A stretch of 64,000 nt of DNA from Phragmites australis (lineage: Eukaryota > Streptophyta > Magnoliopsida > Poales > Poaceae). A model generated the notes under the pieces. That model ran no database searches, was not told the DNA's origin, and worked only from the letters and a program-made list of their open reading frames with translations. The stretch spans positions 48,161,001 to 48,225,000 of the forward strand of contig NC_084921.1 in NCBI RefSeq assembly GCF_958298935.1. Reading direction: 5' to 3'. The translations under genes and the position numbers were made by a program. Shown piece after piece: positions 49,446 to 61,697 of this stretch (its first letter is position 1; every line of letters begins with the position of its first letter).

Positions 49446-50700
49446 CACTCGAACACAGGAAAAATTTACACAAAGACTGGTCCTTCCATTACAAGGCGAC
49501 CACCCGGGCAACTCTCGGGGGCTAGATCTAAATAGTCTATTCAGCATACACGATACCCGAAAATATATGGTAATGCATCAAACTGGACAAACCAAAGAAG
49601 GGAGTGAACAACGAGAAAATATGAGTCTGCGAATTCACGGAGCTCCTCGATGGTCTTCGTGGCACCGGCAAAGCCTTTGGAGACTATCAAGATAAGGTTT
49701 GTATCCAGAAGGTGCTCGTGGACGCAGGCCAGGGCAAGACAGGCGTCGGTGGCTCCGACCATGGGCGAAGCCAAATTGGCCCGTGTGGATGCAGATGCAC
49801 CCACGTCAAAATAAAATTTCAGTTGTTTCTATACCATTTTCACCATACATGCACCCCCTATGGCCCAAAATCATGCACCCACAGGCCCAACCGTCCAGCA
49901 TGGCAAGCCCAACAACCATCTAACAGGCCAAACCTATGAAGTGGTGCACCCCCCTTTATTTTCCTCTAGCTTTGCCACTGGCTCCGACATCCACCAAGTG
50001 GTCACCCACAGTCACGCGTAGCCTGTCCTCAAGGCCGCTCGCCTCCTCGAAGGCCACCAAAACTAGTCGACATGATCAGTCACGGTGCCTCCAGGTGTTG
50101 GGCGAACCAAAACACCAGTGGACCATAGCAGCAAGTCAAAGGGTGTAAAAGCTTGGCTGGGGCAATCGTAGAAATATTCCGCCACTGGTCATTTTCTCTG
50201 GCCATTTGCTCTAGGTCTCTCCGTGTCACGAGCAGCTCCTCCCGACAAGTTGGTCAATGAAACATGTCGTAAATCACACAGAAGCCAGCCGATCGGACCT
50301 CACTCGGTTGGCCTAGGACTAACACGTGGCTAAGTGGTGCTAGGACCAACGCACCTTGAATATCACCATGCAGGTTCTCTCGCTCGATCGCAAATCCCAG
50401 CTCGCATTCAGTCACCGTTTTCTGGATACGCCGGGCAATGGAATCTTCAATAAATGTTGTCGGGGGTTCGAGGCGAGTAGGTGGGTTGGCCAGTTCTGGT
50501 CATGCCACTTCCAGGCGGCACAGGTTGTGGGCGTCATCGGTAGGTGCGGCTGGGGGCTTGGAGTGAGAGGGAGTTTCAGTCATTTTGGTGCTTCTACGAT
50601 CAGGGTGGCAACAACAAAATTCATTAGAGAAATCAAAAAGTTTCATCCAATATAATACATAACCTAAATTACAGTTTGATATTTACTCCTTAGTGGCCTC
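49446..50700. other. Internal region of the Gypsy element, noncoding
   Basis: Between the tandem repeat and the antisense ORF. No domain recognised; short frames only. Confidence 0.4.
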
Positions 50701-50715
50701 CACCTGAAAGATGAA

Positions 50716-52976
50716 TCACACATAGTCCACCGCCCCTTCGCACTCCTCATGCAGTTTCTCCTCGGCTACGGGCCCAGCTACTGCAACCCCCTCTCGAATG
50801 AGGTCGAGGTTGAAGTTGGGATTGTGGTTCCTGTAGAACTGGAGGACATACCTCGCTACATCCCTCACTGCCTGCGCCACATCCTTGGCACACCTTGCCG
50901 CCAAAATACCTGAGAGATCGAAAAACTTTTCCGAGAGAACCTTGGTGGCATATGCCAAGGCCTGGGCTGTGCACGGGTCTTTTGGATCGATGATCTCTAG
51001 CTCAAGGCTCCTCAGAGGCTCCTTGTACGTCTTAAAAGCATCTTGGAGAATGCTATGAGTGACGCTCTTGTCCTCCCTGAGCTGAGTGTGTTCGGCTGCA
51101 AGCGTGGCTTTTTCTCGCTGGAGCTCACCACACTTCTGTTGGAGCACGAGCCACGCCACCTTTTCTTTAGCCAGTTGCCACCTCTCCAGTTCAACGCACC
51201 TGCTGGCAGCTGCTTCCTTATCGTTAATCAACATGCAGATAGAGGCCGGGAAGCGGGTGGCCAGAGAGAGCAGGTCGGAGGCTGAAACGGGCTTCACGAT
51301 CGGCTCAACAGGTGCGGGGAGCCACAATCGATGCTCCCGAGGTCAGAGCTGCTGCAGGATGGGGGGGCGAAACATGTTGCTGAGGAACTGGTGGAGGGTT
51401 ACAACCAGAGCCATGAGCAGGGTCGAGGACCTGCGGTGACAACAGATTTATGAAATCAGGAAAAGAAAGAAAACTCGAAGTATCTACACCTAACCAAAAA
51501 CCTTACCGTGGCCGCAGAGTGCTGAGCACAAGTCTGGTCCACATAAAGCCACTGAGTCTGCTTGTTAGGGAGGGCAGTCCAGTAGTCGAGCCGTCGGAGC
51601 TCGACGTCCCGCGAGCACATTTGGATGCCTCCGCGGTAGACGAGCCCTCCGCCGATCTCTTCCCCCCTTGTGTCAGCACTACGCCGGCGGTGGCCTGACC
51701 ACTCCTGGTCTGGTCGAGGCATGCCTAGTCGGAGTGAGTCTGATTGGGGTGATGCTGATCCACCCTCTGCAGATCGGCATCGCCCGTAACCACTACCCGA
51801 CTCTGAGTAGTCCGGTCGCCTCCTCTACCAGCTGGGCTGACATCGTGACCAGATGGGTGGCCGGCTGGAGCAGCACTGGGAGGCGGAGAAGGCATGCTGG
51901 TAGCAATATCAACTTCTTGAGCGATCTCCGTGATCTTATCGATTATCAAACACAAGACATCGACCTCAGGAAGACCCTGCGGTGATGCAAACCATGAAAC
52001 CCTGACCTAGGAGAAGACTTGAAGATGGAAGTTCCTAGAAAATGTCAAACATACCAATCTGAGCCAAGCCCTCTCCGACGGGGAGAGGTCACACAATGGA
52101 GGAGCGTCTCGCAACGGACCATCCTTCCTTGGGAATGCCGCCATGAGGAATTTGACTCGTGACTCAACAATCTCGTCAGAGAGATCTACATAAGAGGGAT
52201 ACTTAAGACATTGCACGAATAAACAAATAGTGCTATGGAAATAGTTACGATATTACCTAAAGAGCTCTCCCTGGTGACGTCATCACTCTCGGTGTACTTG
52301 TATGCCAGATGTGCTCTTTTCCGCAAAGGGCACAATCAGCTCTTGATGAAGTCACGGGCAACATATGATCTGGTTAGCCTGACATTCGCAAGGTTTTTTA
52401 CCTGGGCTGCAAGGCTCAATAGCTCCGGAGTAGTCACGAGGGAGTTCCCCCAGTTCTCGAAGACCTATGCCGGTCTGTTCGGCACACGGATATTGTCTAA
52501 AGAATCCTCCATCTTGAGGTAGAACCAATCTTTCCTCCAGCCCGACCATGATGACTTACCATGTCGTCGTGAAGAAGGAATCCGCAGCTCCCGGTGGCCT
52601 GCCTGGTCTGCAACCTGACCGTATAAAAGTATCTGAAGAGATCGAGGTATGGCTCGACCCCAATGAAGTTCTCTCACATGTGAGCAAAGACGCTTAGCAT
52701 GATGATGGAATTGGGATTGAGATGGAGGTAGCAGATATCGTAGAAGGAGATGGCAGTGGTGAAGAATTCAGAAAAAGGCGACACAAGGCCGGCCAAGAAG
52801 AAAGAGGCAAACAACATGATCTCCCCCTTATGGGGAGCAGACACGTCCTCCCTCGGGTGGTACCCAGAAGAAAGGCGGCAAGGGAGCAGACAGTTGTCAT
52901 ACATCTGCTTCAGCTTCGTCGCAGTGCACTTAGAATTGGGAAATTTTGGCTCTTTACTGGTGCGCGGCGCCATTGA
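50716..52976 (-). pseudogene. Antisense ORF with PF04195-type domain, Gypsy aORF
   Basis: Reading minus from 52973, a broken frame gives MAPRTSKEPKFPNS, then LLPCRLSSGYHPRED, ASFFLAGLVSPFSEFFTTAI, LHLNPNSIIMLSVFAHM, a stop, then FIGVEPYLDLFRYFYTVR. These are the conserved blocks of the 'putative gypsy type transposon' domain (Pfam PF04195). A WRKDWFYLK block follows near 52540. The distal part, 51327-50716 (203 codons), is a helical, charged segment with coiled-coil character (ERWQLAKEKVAWLVLQQKCG). It lies between pol and the 3' LTR, opposite to gag-pol. Stops and frameshifts show it is dead. The function of such antisense ORFs is unknown to me. Confidence 0.75.
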
Positions 52977-53425
52977 GAGCGACGGGGGTGGCTACGGAAA
53001 TACAAGTGGAGATGAAGACGATGGGCTCTAAGCATAAGGGCTTGAAAGCTGTGGGGGATGGCGAAAGGATTCATGGGCAAGCTTTTGCTTTTCATTTTAT
53101 AGGGCCAGCACGATATCCCAACTGTCAGGTGGGGCTCAACGTCTCAAAATTCGAAAGGTCATGTTTTGGGGGCTAAAATTCCCTTAGGTCCAGCGAAAAT
53201 CAATGTCTCTCTCCCATGATATTTCTCTCTCTCTATCTCTTTGGAAGTTTAAAACCTCCCCTCGGGATGCAGTTTTGTGAGCCCGCCATGAAAGTGGACC
53301 ATGTTGATGGCCACTCCTAGGGTGAGCTCATGTTGACCTAGGGCCCAGGTGGCAAACCAGGTCCATCCGTGACCACGTGGCGAACCACTCAAATCACCAT
53401 ATCCGCAAGGGAGCTTGAGGGCTAT

Positions 53426-54297
53426 TGTCGGTGTATAGAATAAGGGATTCCCTAAGGGCCACACCAACCAATATCCAGGTGGCAGACGATTCTTTCCCGA
53501 ACCAAGGTCCTACCGCGTGACCAATCTGCATCTTCGCGACTAGGATCCTTACCACATAAGGGATTCCTGCGACTAGGCTTCACTGGTCATGGGATAGGCA
53601 CTCATCAAACCAGTCTATTCTCATTAAATACATTCCACTCAGTGTTTTCCTTCCCTAGGCACTCCTTCTCAACAGACAGGCCGTGGCTAGAGCAGTGGTG
53701 CTATGCCCCGTCCCGTAGCATTAAACGTTACAGGACGAGCTCGCAGGCATATCAGACTACTTCACAAGTGCGCGTGCGAGATCAGTGATGGGACAGGACA
53801 TACTGGCTGATCGAGGTGGCATAGGTGTGGAGGTGTCCAGCGGATGGGATGGACTCAGCTGCTTCAATCCCTTTTTCCTTATTTGAATCTTTTAGTTTTA
53901 GTCAGTTCATGAAAAAATTTATACTATTAATTACAAAAAGGGACACATGCGTCGCTCATTTTAAATAGCCAAGGAGTGGGAGATTTAGCTAATATATGAG
54001 TCAGTAAAAAAGGGCTCACCTGTAAGTTATTCTTTTCTCTAATATATAAAGAGAGGAGGACCCGGTTTATAGAGGGACGAAGAATGATAAGTCTAAGAGA
54101 CTGATCTGTAACCAGTTAAAAAACACTCATAACTAAATACACAGGACGTAAGGTTGTTATCCTTTAGGAGGCATAAATCTAAATAACTATTGTGTTCTTG
54201 AGTTCATCACACACACAAACACACATATACCATAAGTATTATTCGCACGCCCCTCTACCGATATACTGAAATCATTATCATAGATTAACCCTCAACA
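53426..54297 (+). repeat. Right LTR of the Gypsy element
   Basis: 872 bp, starting TGTCGG and ending CTCAACA. It matches the left LTR apart from many substitutions and an extra block of about 60 bp near 53870-53930. It retains the TATA-like TAATATATAAAGAGAGG near 54040. Confidence 0.85.
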
Positions 54298-54780
54298 CTT
54301 TCCCCAATGGCTCAATTTTATAGTTTGAGAACTTTTATCCGTTTCAACCAATATATTCAATTATTAGTGTAAAGGAAACTTGACAGCGCATGACATTCTG
54401 ATGCAGAGTATACCTTATTTTCTTTCTCTCTTCCCCTTTTCGGTGGAAGGAAGTGTACTATATATTTAATATGGCAATTCCTTATTTATCACTGCAAACT
54501 TTCCTAATTCCTCATATGCCGTCGAATATATCAATGACATATAGACCTCGAACCCACGTGGGGATTTTTCAGAATTGCAGTGCCATATGAGGAATTCTTT
54601 TAAGGTGCTGCAACCAACATTTATAGGGTTTTTTTAAAAACAAATGTGCATATTGATTATCGTACAAATTTCAGAAACTAAAAAAGTTCAAAACATATAC
54701 AGGAATCATAAGTAGGATGAGATGCTGACCTGTTAGGCTTGCTGTTTGTGGGATGACCACCACCTTGAGAACTCATTTTG
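54298..54780. other. Non-genic spacer
   Basis: AT-rich; no gene or paired repeat seen. Confidence 0.4.
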
Positions 54781-54783
54781 CAT

Positions 54784-55436
54784 ATTAAAATTTGAGTGAA
54801 TGGTACAAAATTATAGTTATTGTGCCATTTGTAGCATAAAATTATAACTATTGTATCTAGTAACACAAAATTACAAATTTTGTACATCAATTTCACACAT
54901 AACCTGATTTCTATTATCCCTGCCATCGAATTTCATTGTTCACGATACTATTCGCCTATAAAAAATTTGTGTTTTTCTGGTACTCCAAAAATCATATAAT
55001 TTTTTTTTACTTGTTTCATAATCCATGCGCAACCTATTTTAATTGGATGTACCAAAAAAGACTATGTAAAATTTAAACTAAAATTCTTTAAAAATACTAA
55101 TGTTATATGAATTTTATTTAAGATCCTAACAATTGTTAGAAGTTATAAAAGTAGTCTTTTTAGATAATTTTAATTTAAATTATACCCATACTTTTAAGAT
55201 GAATCTAATTAAAATGGGTAGCACATGGATTATGAAACACATAAAAAAGTTCTAGGATTTTTTAAAATAGAACGACACTGTTTTTGTATTGGTGAACAGT
55301 ACCTATAAACAGTAAACTTCGGTGGCAGAGGTAACTGAGATGTGGTTATAGGTGACTTTGGTGTATAAAACTTGTAGTTTTGTGTTATAAATGGCATAAT
55401 AGTTATAGTTTTGTACAATTCACTCTTAATTTGATA
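54784..55436. mobile_element. Long foldback MITE
   Basis: The left arm (ATTAAAATTTGAGTGAATGG...TTGTGCCATTTGTAGC) and the right arm (...AAATGGCATAATAGTTATAG...CACTCTTAATTTGAT) are inverted copies over about 65 bp. The inversion continues inward: TGTTTCATAATCCATGCG pairs with CATGGATTATGAAACA, and TTTTAATTGGATG with CTAATTAAAATGGG. The whole 650-bp unit is therefore palindromic. No coding frame. The target duplication is not clear. Confidence 0.65.
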
Positions 55437-55451
55437 ATTCATATGTATATA

Positions 55452-55556
55452 TGATAGATGGCTTGTAACTGCTGGAAACACTAACAAGAATGAAGTAATG
55501 GTATGGATATATCATAGATGGCTTGCACCTGAAAAAGAATGAAGTAATGGTATGAT
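55452..55556. repeat. Short direct duplication
   Basis: GATAGATGGCTTG ... AGAATGAAGTAATGGTATG near 55454-55505 is repeated as CATAGATGGCTTG ... AGAATGAAGTAATGGTATG near 55511-55554. Confidence 0.7.
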
Positions 55557-55887
55557 CATACAGAACAAACCCTCTAGACCAAGAGCTCTGTCACCTTCAA
55601 AAGTCAAAACAAACTTTTGAAACGTTTTCAAACACCAGCGGCTAAGGTGGACGCAACATAGTACACTACAACTGAACTTACAAGAGGCTGGCACCAGAGA
55701 GTAAAAAAATACCTTAAGACATATTACATTGACTAGCAATGCTAACTAATGATAGGCTAGAAGTCTTCCTAGATTGCAGTTAAATTATATTATCGTCAAA
55801 ACACATAACCACTAGCACAACCACTAGTATAAAAGTGAAGTTGATGACGGACTAAACAAAATGCATTCTAGCTAGATAGATGTCGAG

Positions 55888-56484
55888 TTAAGGAAGATTT
55901 GAGTTATCTTCTTCAAGTGTCAGCAATTCTACAGGCAATTCTCTGTTCTCTTGATTAGCGATATACTCTAGAACCTTTGTTATCTTACCTAAGAGCGAAT
56001 CATTTTTAGCAAACTGCAAAACACGGCAAGCTAAGAAGATAATGTCATACATCTCGCACCGATCAAGAGGCTGTATGTGTTGCCAAGTACCTTGTCAGAT
56101 GAAGGGGTGGCTGAAGCGCCACGGCCTAGCAGAGATGTTTGACTGGTGGTGGTGGGAGGCGGCTCGGCGGTAGTAGCTAGCGGCTGGAGGCGTGAGATTA
56201 GGGTTTAGAGACGCAATGGGGAATTGAGAAGAGGAAGCGAACAGATGCGTCAGAGGACGAAGGCGACAGTCGTGCACGCGTTCTGGTTGTGGGGAGCTCG
56301 GTGGTGGGCTATTGCCTATTGGGCTGAGACCTAGGAATGGGCTGAGTACCAGTTGCGGCTTTCCCAATAGAACAACAAACCTTCTACCGCCAAGCGAAAG
56401 AGTAGAAGCAACTCCAGCAATCAACTCAGCCAACATTAGTTGCGGGTGAGACCTATGATCATCTGCGTCAGTGCATCTCAACAT
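55888..56484 (-). CDS. Possible small two-exon gene, function unknown
   Basis: Candidate exons are 56484-56388 (MLRCTDADDHRSHPQLMLAE...) and 56090-55888 (...TWQHIQPLDRCEMYDIIF...). They join through a GGCG|GTAGAA donor and an ACAAG| acceptor into exactly 100 codons ending LLTLEEDNSNLP and a stop. The second exon reads like real protein, rich in Leu/Ile helices and with no low complexity. A CCGGCCGAG|GTATAC donor near 56566-56558, after a TAGGGTT leader-like phrase, may mark a 5'UTR exon. I do not recognise the family. It could also be the 3' end of a larger or decayed gene. Confidence 0.4.
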
Positions 56485-56649
56485 CGAATAACACCCACGC
56501 AGAACGCATCATCACACAAAGCAGCAGCGAAATGTTGCAGTGAATAAGAGGCAGAGGAAGTATACCTCGGCCGGCTTGGCGTCGGTCGTCGGATCAAGAG
56601 CCGTCGTCCCCCCGCGCTCTGGAGCTCAAGCTGGAACCCTAGCAAAGCT

Positions 56650-57515
56650 CACGGAAGTGGAGAGTCAACCAATCCGCGGCCAGTACGGTCAATAGAAGCG
56701 GATCGGGCGGAGAAACGCGAGCGCCGTCGGAAAAGGCACGAGGAATCGCAGGCGCGGAGCATTTGCTTGCCTCGTGAGGACGATTCGCTTGCCTCGTGGC
56801 AGGGCTAGGTAGGGCGCGGCGGTTCGAGAAGAGAGGAAGTATTTGAGGAGGCGGGGACGGGATGGAGTAGGGAGGAGGGTGCAGGTGTTGCTGTTTTTAT
56901 TTCAGTCGGGGGAGAAGGAGCGGAGGACAACTTGGCGAACCGGGGGAAAGAACCAAAGAAGACAAAAACGATCAATTTATAAAATCCCAATGAACATACC
57001 GAGGCAACAAGATCTCAGCCATTTAGTATGCGAAACTTTGATCTTCTAATCAAGCGAGATTTTGCACCGATAGATTCATCAAAACATATCACCTACGGAT
57101 TGAGTGCTTACTTTTCACTCGCATATACTGTTTACCTAGCCTCATGTGCGTACGTTTGTGTTTACATATTTTTTATTTAAATCTCAATTTTATCTAGCAA
57201 AAACCAGACAGCAGCAGCGCAATATTTGAAGCGAACGACCCAGCTGTGGTTAATTCTAGAACACTATAACAAGGCAAGGCGCCGATTCACATATTAGAAG
57301 TCAAGAACACAAGCAAATGAGGCAAAGCACGGGATGCACATATTACGAGTTCAGACCACGCAAGCAAATGCCGATGAACCTTGCAGTGCGGCAACAACCA
57401 GAACTACCGACAACACTAAGCAACAAAACGCATGAACCAGAACACTCTCGTCTCCACCACGATTTCTTGACCGCGACCCAAGACTTTTGCCACGGCCACC
57501 CTGCGGCGGCGCGCT
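56650..57515. other. Spacer between the putative small gene and histone H4
   Basis: GC-rich near 56650-56950 (a possible minus-strand promoter), then AT-rich. The part next to 57515 is the 3' flank of the H4 gene. No other gene seen. Confidence 0.45.
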
Positions 57516-57953
<438 letters not shown>

Positions 57954-58047
57954 ACGGGAGAGCGGTGGGTGCGGATGCAGGCTGTGCCGTTGGATGGTGA
58001 GGAAACGAACGGATGAGATCGGGAGTTGGGTAGATGCTGCAGATCGA

Positions 58048-58070
58048 TGACGTGGATCGAGGCGCGGATC
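58048..58070 (-). promoter_or_regulatory. Histone hexamer and octamer promoter motifs
   Basis: ACGTCA (minus, 58053-58048) is the plant histone hexamer. CGCGGATC (plus, 58063-58070; GATCCGCG on minus) is the plant histone octamer linked to S-phase, meristem-specific expression. Both lie about 220-245 bp upstream of the H4 start. Confidence 0.65.
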
Positions 58071-58733
58071 GATGAGTTGGCGGGCGGGGTCTGAAAAATT
58101 CGTATTTTGGGCGCCCAAATTGAGTTGTTTCGCGAAAAGTTAACGGGGTTGTGCAGCAAATGCTTCTCTGACGGGTGGGAATGTGAATCGTGTGATGGTG
58201 TTTTAGGCAGGATTATTTCCTCTTGGATGCAAATTTTAGTGGGATTATGTATAATTAGGGCACATTTGGTAAGGTTCTGAATTCCTCCAAAATCCCCAAT
58301 TCCAGCTAGAATGCATAGCACTACCCTCTCACATTTTCAAAATATAAATGAGAATATTTTCTCAATAGTTCGACTATTTTGATAGATTTTGATTAAAAAA
58401 TAATTATAAATAAGAAGTAAGTGATTTAAAAACAGAAGAATCATCTTTTACTTGTTTCTCCTTGCAGTATAAAAAAGATAAATATTTCACCCATTTAAGA
58501 TTCGACTTAGTTGCCAAAAACACAATTTGATAGAGATTCCATTGATTTTGGTGAGAAACAGGACCGTTTCTCTCATTCAAATGGGGCCATTGATACGTGC
58601 ATGCACCATATATGCTATACCATATTATGCATGTTCCCATGTTTTATACGATCAAACAAATTTGTTTCAAAATTTGTAAAAATCAGAGCAAATGTCTACA
58701 AATAATAACAACTACATTCTGTGATCTCTAAAA
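58071..58733. other. Upstream flank of histone H4, no further gene
   Basis: AT-rich spacer. A phrase near 58262 (CACATTTGGTAAGGTTCTGAATTCC) resembles one end of a MITE but has no partner. Confidence 0.35.
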
Positions 58734-58988
58734 CTCCCTTCGATCTTAAGTAAGCCGTTTTATATTTTGACATAATAATTAAGTAATGGATAAGATGATC
58801 ATGCTATCCTTCGGTTAATGATATACCACCCTTCAATCTTGTACACTATCTCTTCCTTGTTAACTAGAACAATTAATTAAGGTAAAACAGGAATATATGG
58901 TGAAAAGGTGTCCCGAAATTGTAGAACGTCTTATATTTTGCACATATCAGAGAAGTCTAAAACTACTTATATTTTAGACCCGAGAAAG
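58734..58988. mobile_element. Stowaway-like MITE
   Basis: Left end CTCCCTTCGATCTTAAGTAAG and right end CTTATATTTTAGACCCGAGAAAG, followed by TA. These resemble the CTCCCTCCGT...ACGGAGGGAG termini of Stowaway elements. About 255 bp, AT-rich, noncoding. Confidence 0.55.
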
Positions 58989-59093
58989 TATGATTTATAG
59001 AAATATTGTTTGAATCAATAGCTGTGGGTGTCTCGTTGTTTCTTGGGGTAATACAAAACAACTAAAACATAGAGCATAATGTTTTGAGTTTGA

Positions 59094-59782
59094 TTTTTTT
59101 TTCGAGGGGAACAGGGGTTTATTAGAAGCGACTAAAGTCTCTACAATCTTTATCAAGAAGCTCAGCGACACACAGAGGCCAATCAAGCCGCAAAACCGCA
59201 ACCACCGAACCCCTTTTAGCTACTTGTGCTAACTCATGAGCTACTCTCTTTCCCCCCTGTTCACTTGACTAAAACGCCTATCCGGCAACAAAAGGGTCAG
59301 ATCCTTGGCTACTTTCAGAACCCAACCGAAGCTCGCACAATCCCAATCAGAGGTTGACATGCCCACTGCCAGTGACGTACAGTCCACTTCGAAAATGCAA
59401 GGCATCTTCACCCAATCTTTCGCAAGACTACAGCCCAACAAGCACGCCTGCGCTTCAGCTTCCAAGGAACTGCCGCACGCCGAAAGATCAGACCAAGCAG
59501 TTAGCAAAACTTCACCAAAACAATTCTTGATAACACATCCTGCGAATGATTCTCCTGACCGCAAGTCAAAACTCGCATCAGTATTAACTTTCACCCATCT
59601 GACCGGAGGCAGAGTCCATTTAGATGAATCAACCTGCCTCTGAGAAGACCGTGAGACTCCATCCCAAGTCTGCAGAAATCTTGAGCATGTGACACTAGCC
59701 TTACCCCTGTCACCTGAAGCGTTCTGGATTTACAACAGTGTTTCCAGATAATTCTTCAAAAAGCGTTCTAGATTTGCAACAG
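59094..59782 (-). mobile_element. 5'-truncated LINE with 14-bp TSD
   Basis: TGTTTTGAGTTTGA occurs at 59080-59093 and 59783-59796. A T run follows the left copy, i.e. the poly(A) tail of a minus-strand LINE. The minus frame at 59594-59241 encodes a plant-type RNase H domain (MKVNTDASFD, then SLEAEAQACLLG and the Asp-containing VDCTSLAV), the usual 3'-terminal domain of plant L1 LINEs. The reverse transcriptase region is missing. Coordinates exclude the duplications. Confidence 0.8.
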
Positions 59783-59796
59783 TGTTTTGAGTTTGA

Positions 59797-61697
59797 AGTT
59801 TTTTTACCTACGAATTGTGATGCAATGGTGGTGTGTACCTTTGGCGAGATTTATAGTACAAACTTTGTGTTTGAGTACAAAGCTAACAAACTCCGTGCAC
59901 CAAACTCACGAGTGTAAGAGTGTTTTATGGTGTACAGTGAAATATGTATTGTTTGTGTAACTGCAAACTCTTTGAACCACCTTTCTTGCCCCTTGTTGCA
60001 TTGGAGTGACGCTATCACCCCCGTTGTTATGGTTGCACAGAGCTTACAATTACACCATGCCTCATACTTGAACTGCAATGCCCCCTACATCGTTGCATGA
60101 TTCTGAGTATAGATTCTAGCGCCATTGCAATCATACCATTAGCATGTGATTGCAACCTTTTTGAACTCAGGGAGGGGGAGGGCAGAGCACGAAGCTTGAA
60201 TTCATTTTGTTTGCAAATTTCTTAGTTGAAATTGAAATTCTATTTGAAATCCTTGATATTCTGATTTTAACTAAAAAACCCTTGAAACAATGGACTCGTA
60301 CAATTGAAAGAGAAAATTCCAACTAGAAGCCCGGATTTCCGACATAGAGTTTAAAGTCGCAAATAAAAAGTGTTGAAGAAACTACCAATTGAAAGTCAAA
60401 GTTATTATTTGTAAGCCCCAAAATTGTGGTTTGGAATTAAATGTTCAAGATGGCTATTAAAAGCACAGTGAGGTACATAGTCAAATTGGGGTAGCTTTTT
60501 GGAGGGAGGGGATGTGGAGAGACGAAAGGATGCTAGTTGCAACATCAATCAAGAGGAGTGTATAGAACGGTTGTTCTCATTGTTTACATAATCATATGTT
60601 TTTTTAATTTTTTAATTATCGAATCAAAAGTATCTTGGAGACACTTTTAAAAAGCATTACTAGCATGACCACATGAACATCCTATACTTAGACAAGTAGA
60701 CAACCCAAGTAAAATACTGCACCCATGTTCTATCCAAACTAGCAAAGAAACTAGATTGTTTTGTATCTAGAGGTGTTGCCCAAGCTCTTTTGAACTAGGA
60801 ATGTGGTTCATATAAGTGATGTTTTTATAGGAGTGTTATTGTTTGAGTTTAGTTTTCTAGTTTTATCTAGTTATGATAATTTCATTATTCTTACTATACA
60901 TTGCAGCTATGTTTTTATCTTTCACGTATTTAAACTTTTATGGCCTCTATTGTCGCCATCTGGTTGTTATCCTAGCCAGTGACGTTTTCGCAAACCAAAC
61001 ATTACTAGATTTGCTATTTTTATTCAATAGTTATAACTGGAGGGCTAAAAACTCAAACTTTAACTTGCCATTGTCACAAATATTATACTAATTGGTTCAT
61101 CGGTGGATACTGCATAGACATATTTTAATTAGAGAAAATATTCTAAATTAAAAAGCTATACAATTATATTAAACTTATAGCGGATAGATAATCCATAAAC
61201 ACCCAGCCAATAAAATAACAAAAACCCAACCCCACAAAACCACGCCAAGCCCCGGCCGGTTGATCTCTCCGGTCCTCGGCATTCGGCAGTTCCGACTTCT
61301 GATCGCACGCCCACGACTCCACGCGCACAAACCGGTCCCCGGCTCGGCTCGGGCCCCGGCGCCGGGGCCAAGAAGAGCGGAAGAACGATCCGCCCCGCGC
61401 GGACAGCCGCAGAACCACCCGCGCGCAGCGGGCAGCCACCCGCGGCGGCGCACCTGCCCCGCGATCCCCCTATCTCGCCATGCCTTTCTCCACGACCACG
61501 GCCTCGCCTCTTCTCGCCCTGGGGTCCTCCCGGCCCCGCCCCAACCTCCGCCCCGTGGCCAGCGCAGCGCAAGTAGCGGTAGCAGCAGTAGCCGTACTAG
61601 AGGAAGGTTAGGGCGAATAGAAACCAGGAGAAGGGGGAGGGGGAGGAGGAGGAGGAGGACGGGATAAAGGGGGTGACGACGGAGGGAGCAGACTGCG
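59797..61697. other. Spacer and NET2 upstream region
   Basis: 59797-61150 is AT-rich with only short frames. From about 61250 it becomes GC-rich and leads into the NET2 leader, which includes a GGA microsatellite near 61641-61660. Minus-strand frames of 90-181 codons here are composition artefacts. Confidence 0.45.

Larger units (their letters stand above)
42557..54297 (+). mobile_element. Degraded Ty3/Gypsy LTR retrotransposon with nested hAT
   Basis: Related LTRs begin TGTCGGTGTATAGAA at 42557 and 53426. Right after the left LTR, GTTGGCGCATCAGATAGGAGG is a primer-binding-site-like start. Before the right LTR, GGGAGCTTGAGGGCTAT is a polypurine-tract-like stretch. Pol order (RNase H then integrase) is that of Ty3/Gypsy, reading on +. 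Most of gag, protease and reverse transcriptase is missing. The 3' internal part contains a tandem repeat, a nested hAT transposon and an antisense ORF. The flanking pentamers (TTTTT and CTTTC) do not match, so the target duplication is lost or the element has been rearranged. LTR divergence and an extra block of about 60 bp in the right LTR show that it is old. Confidence 0.85.
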
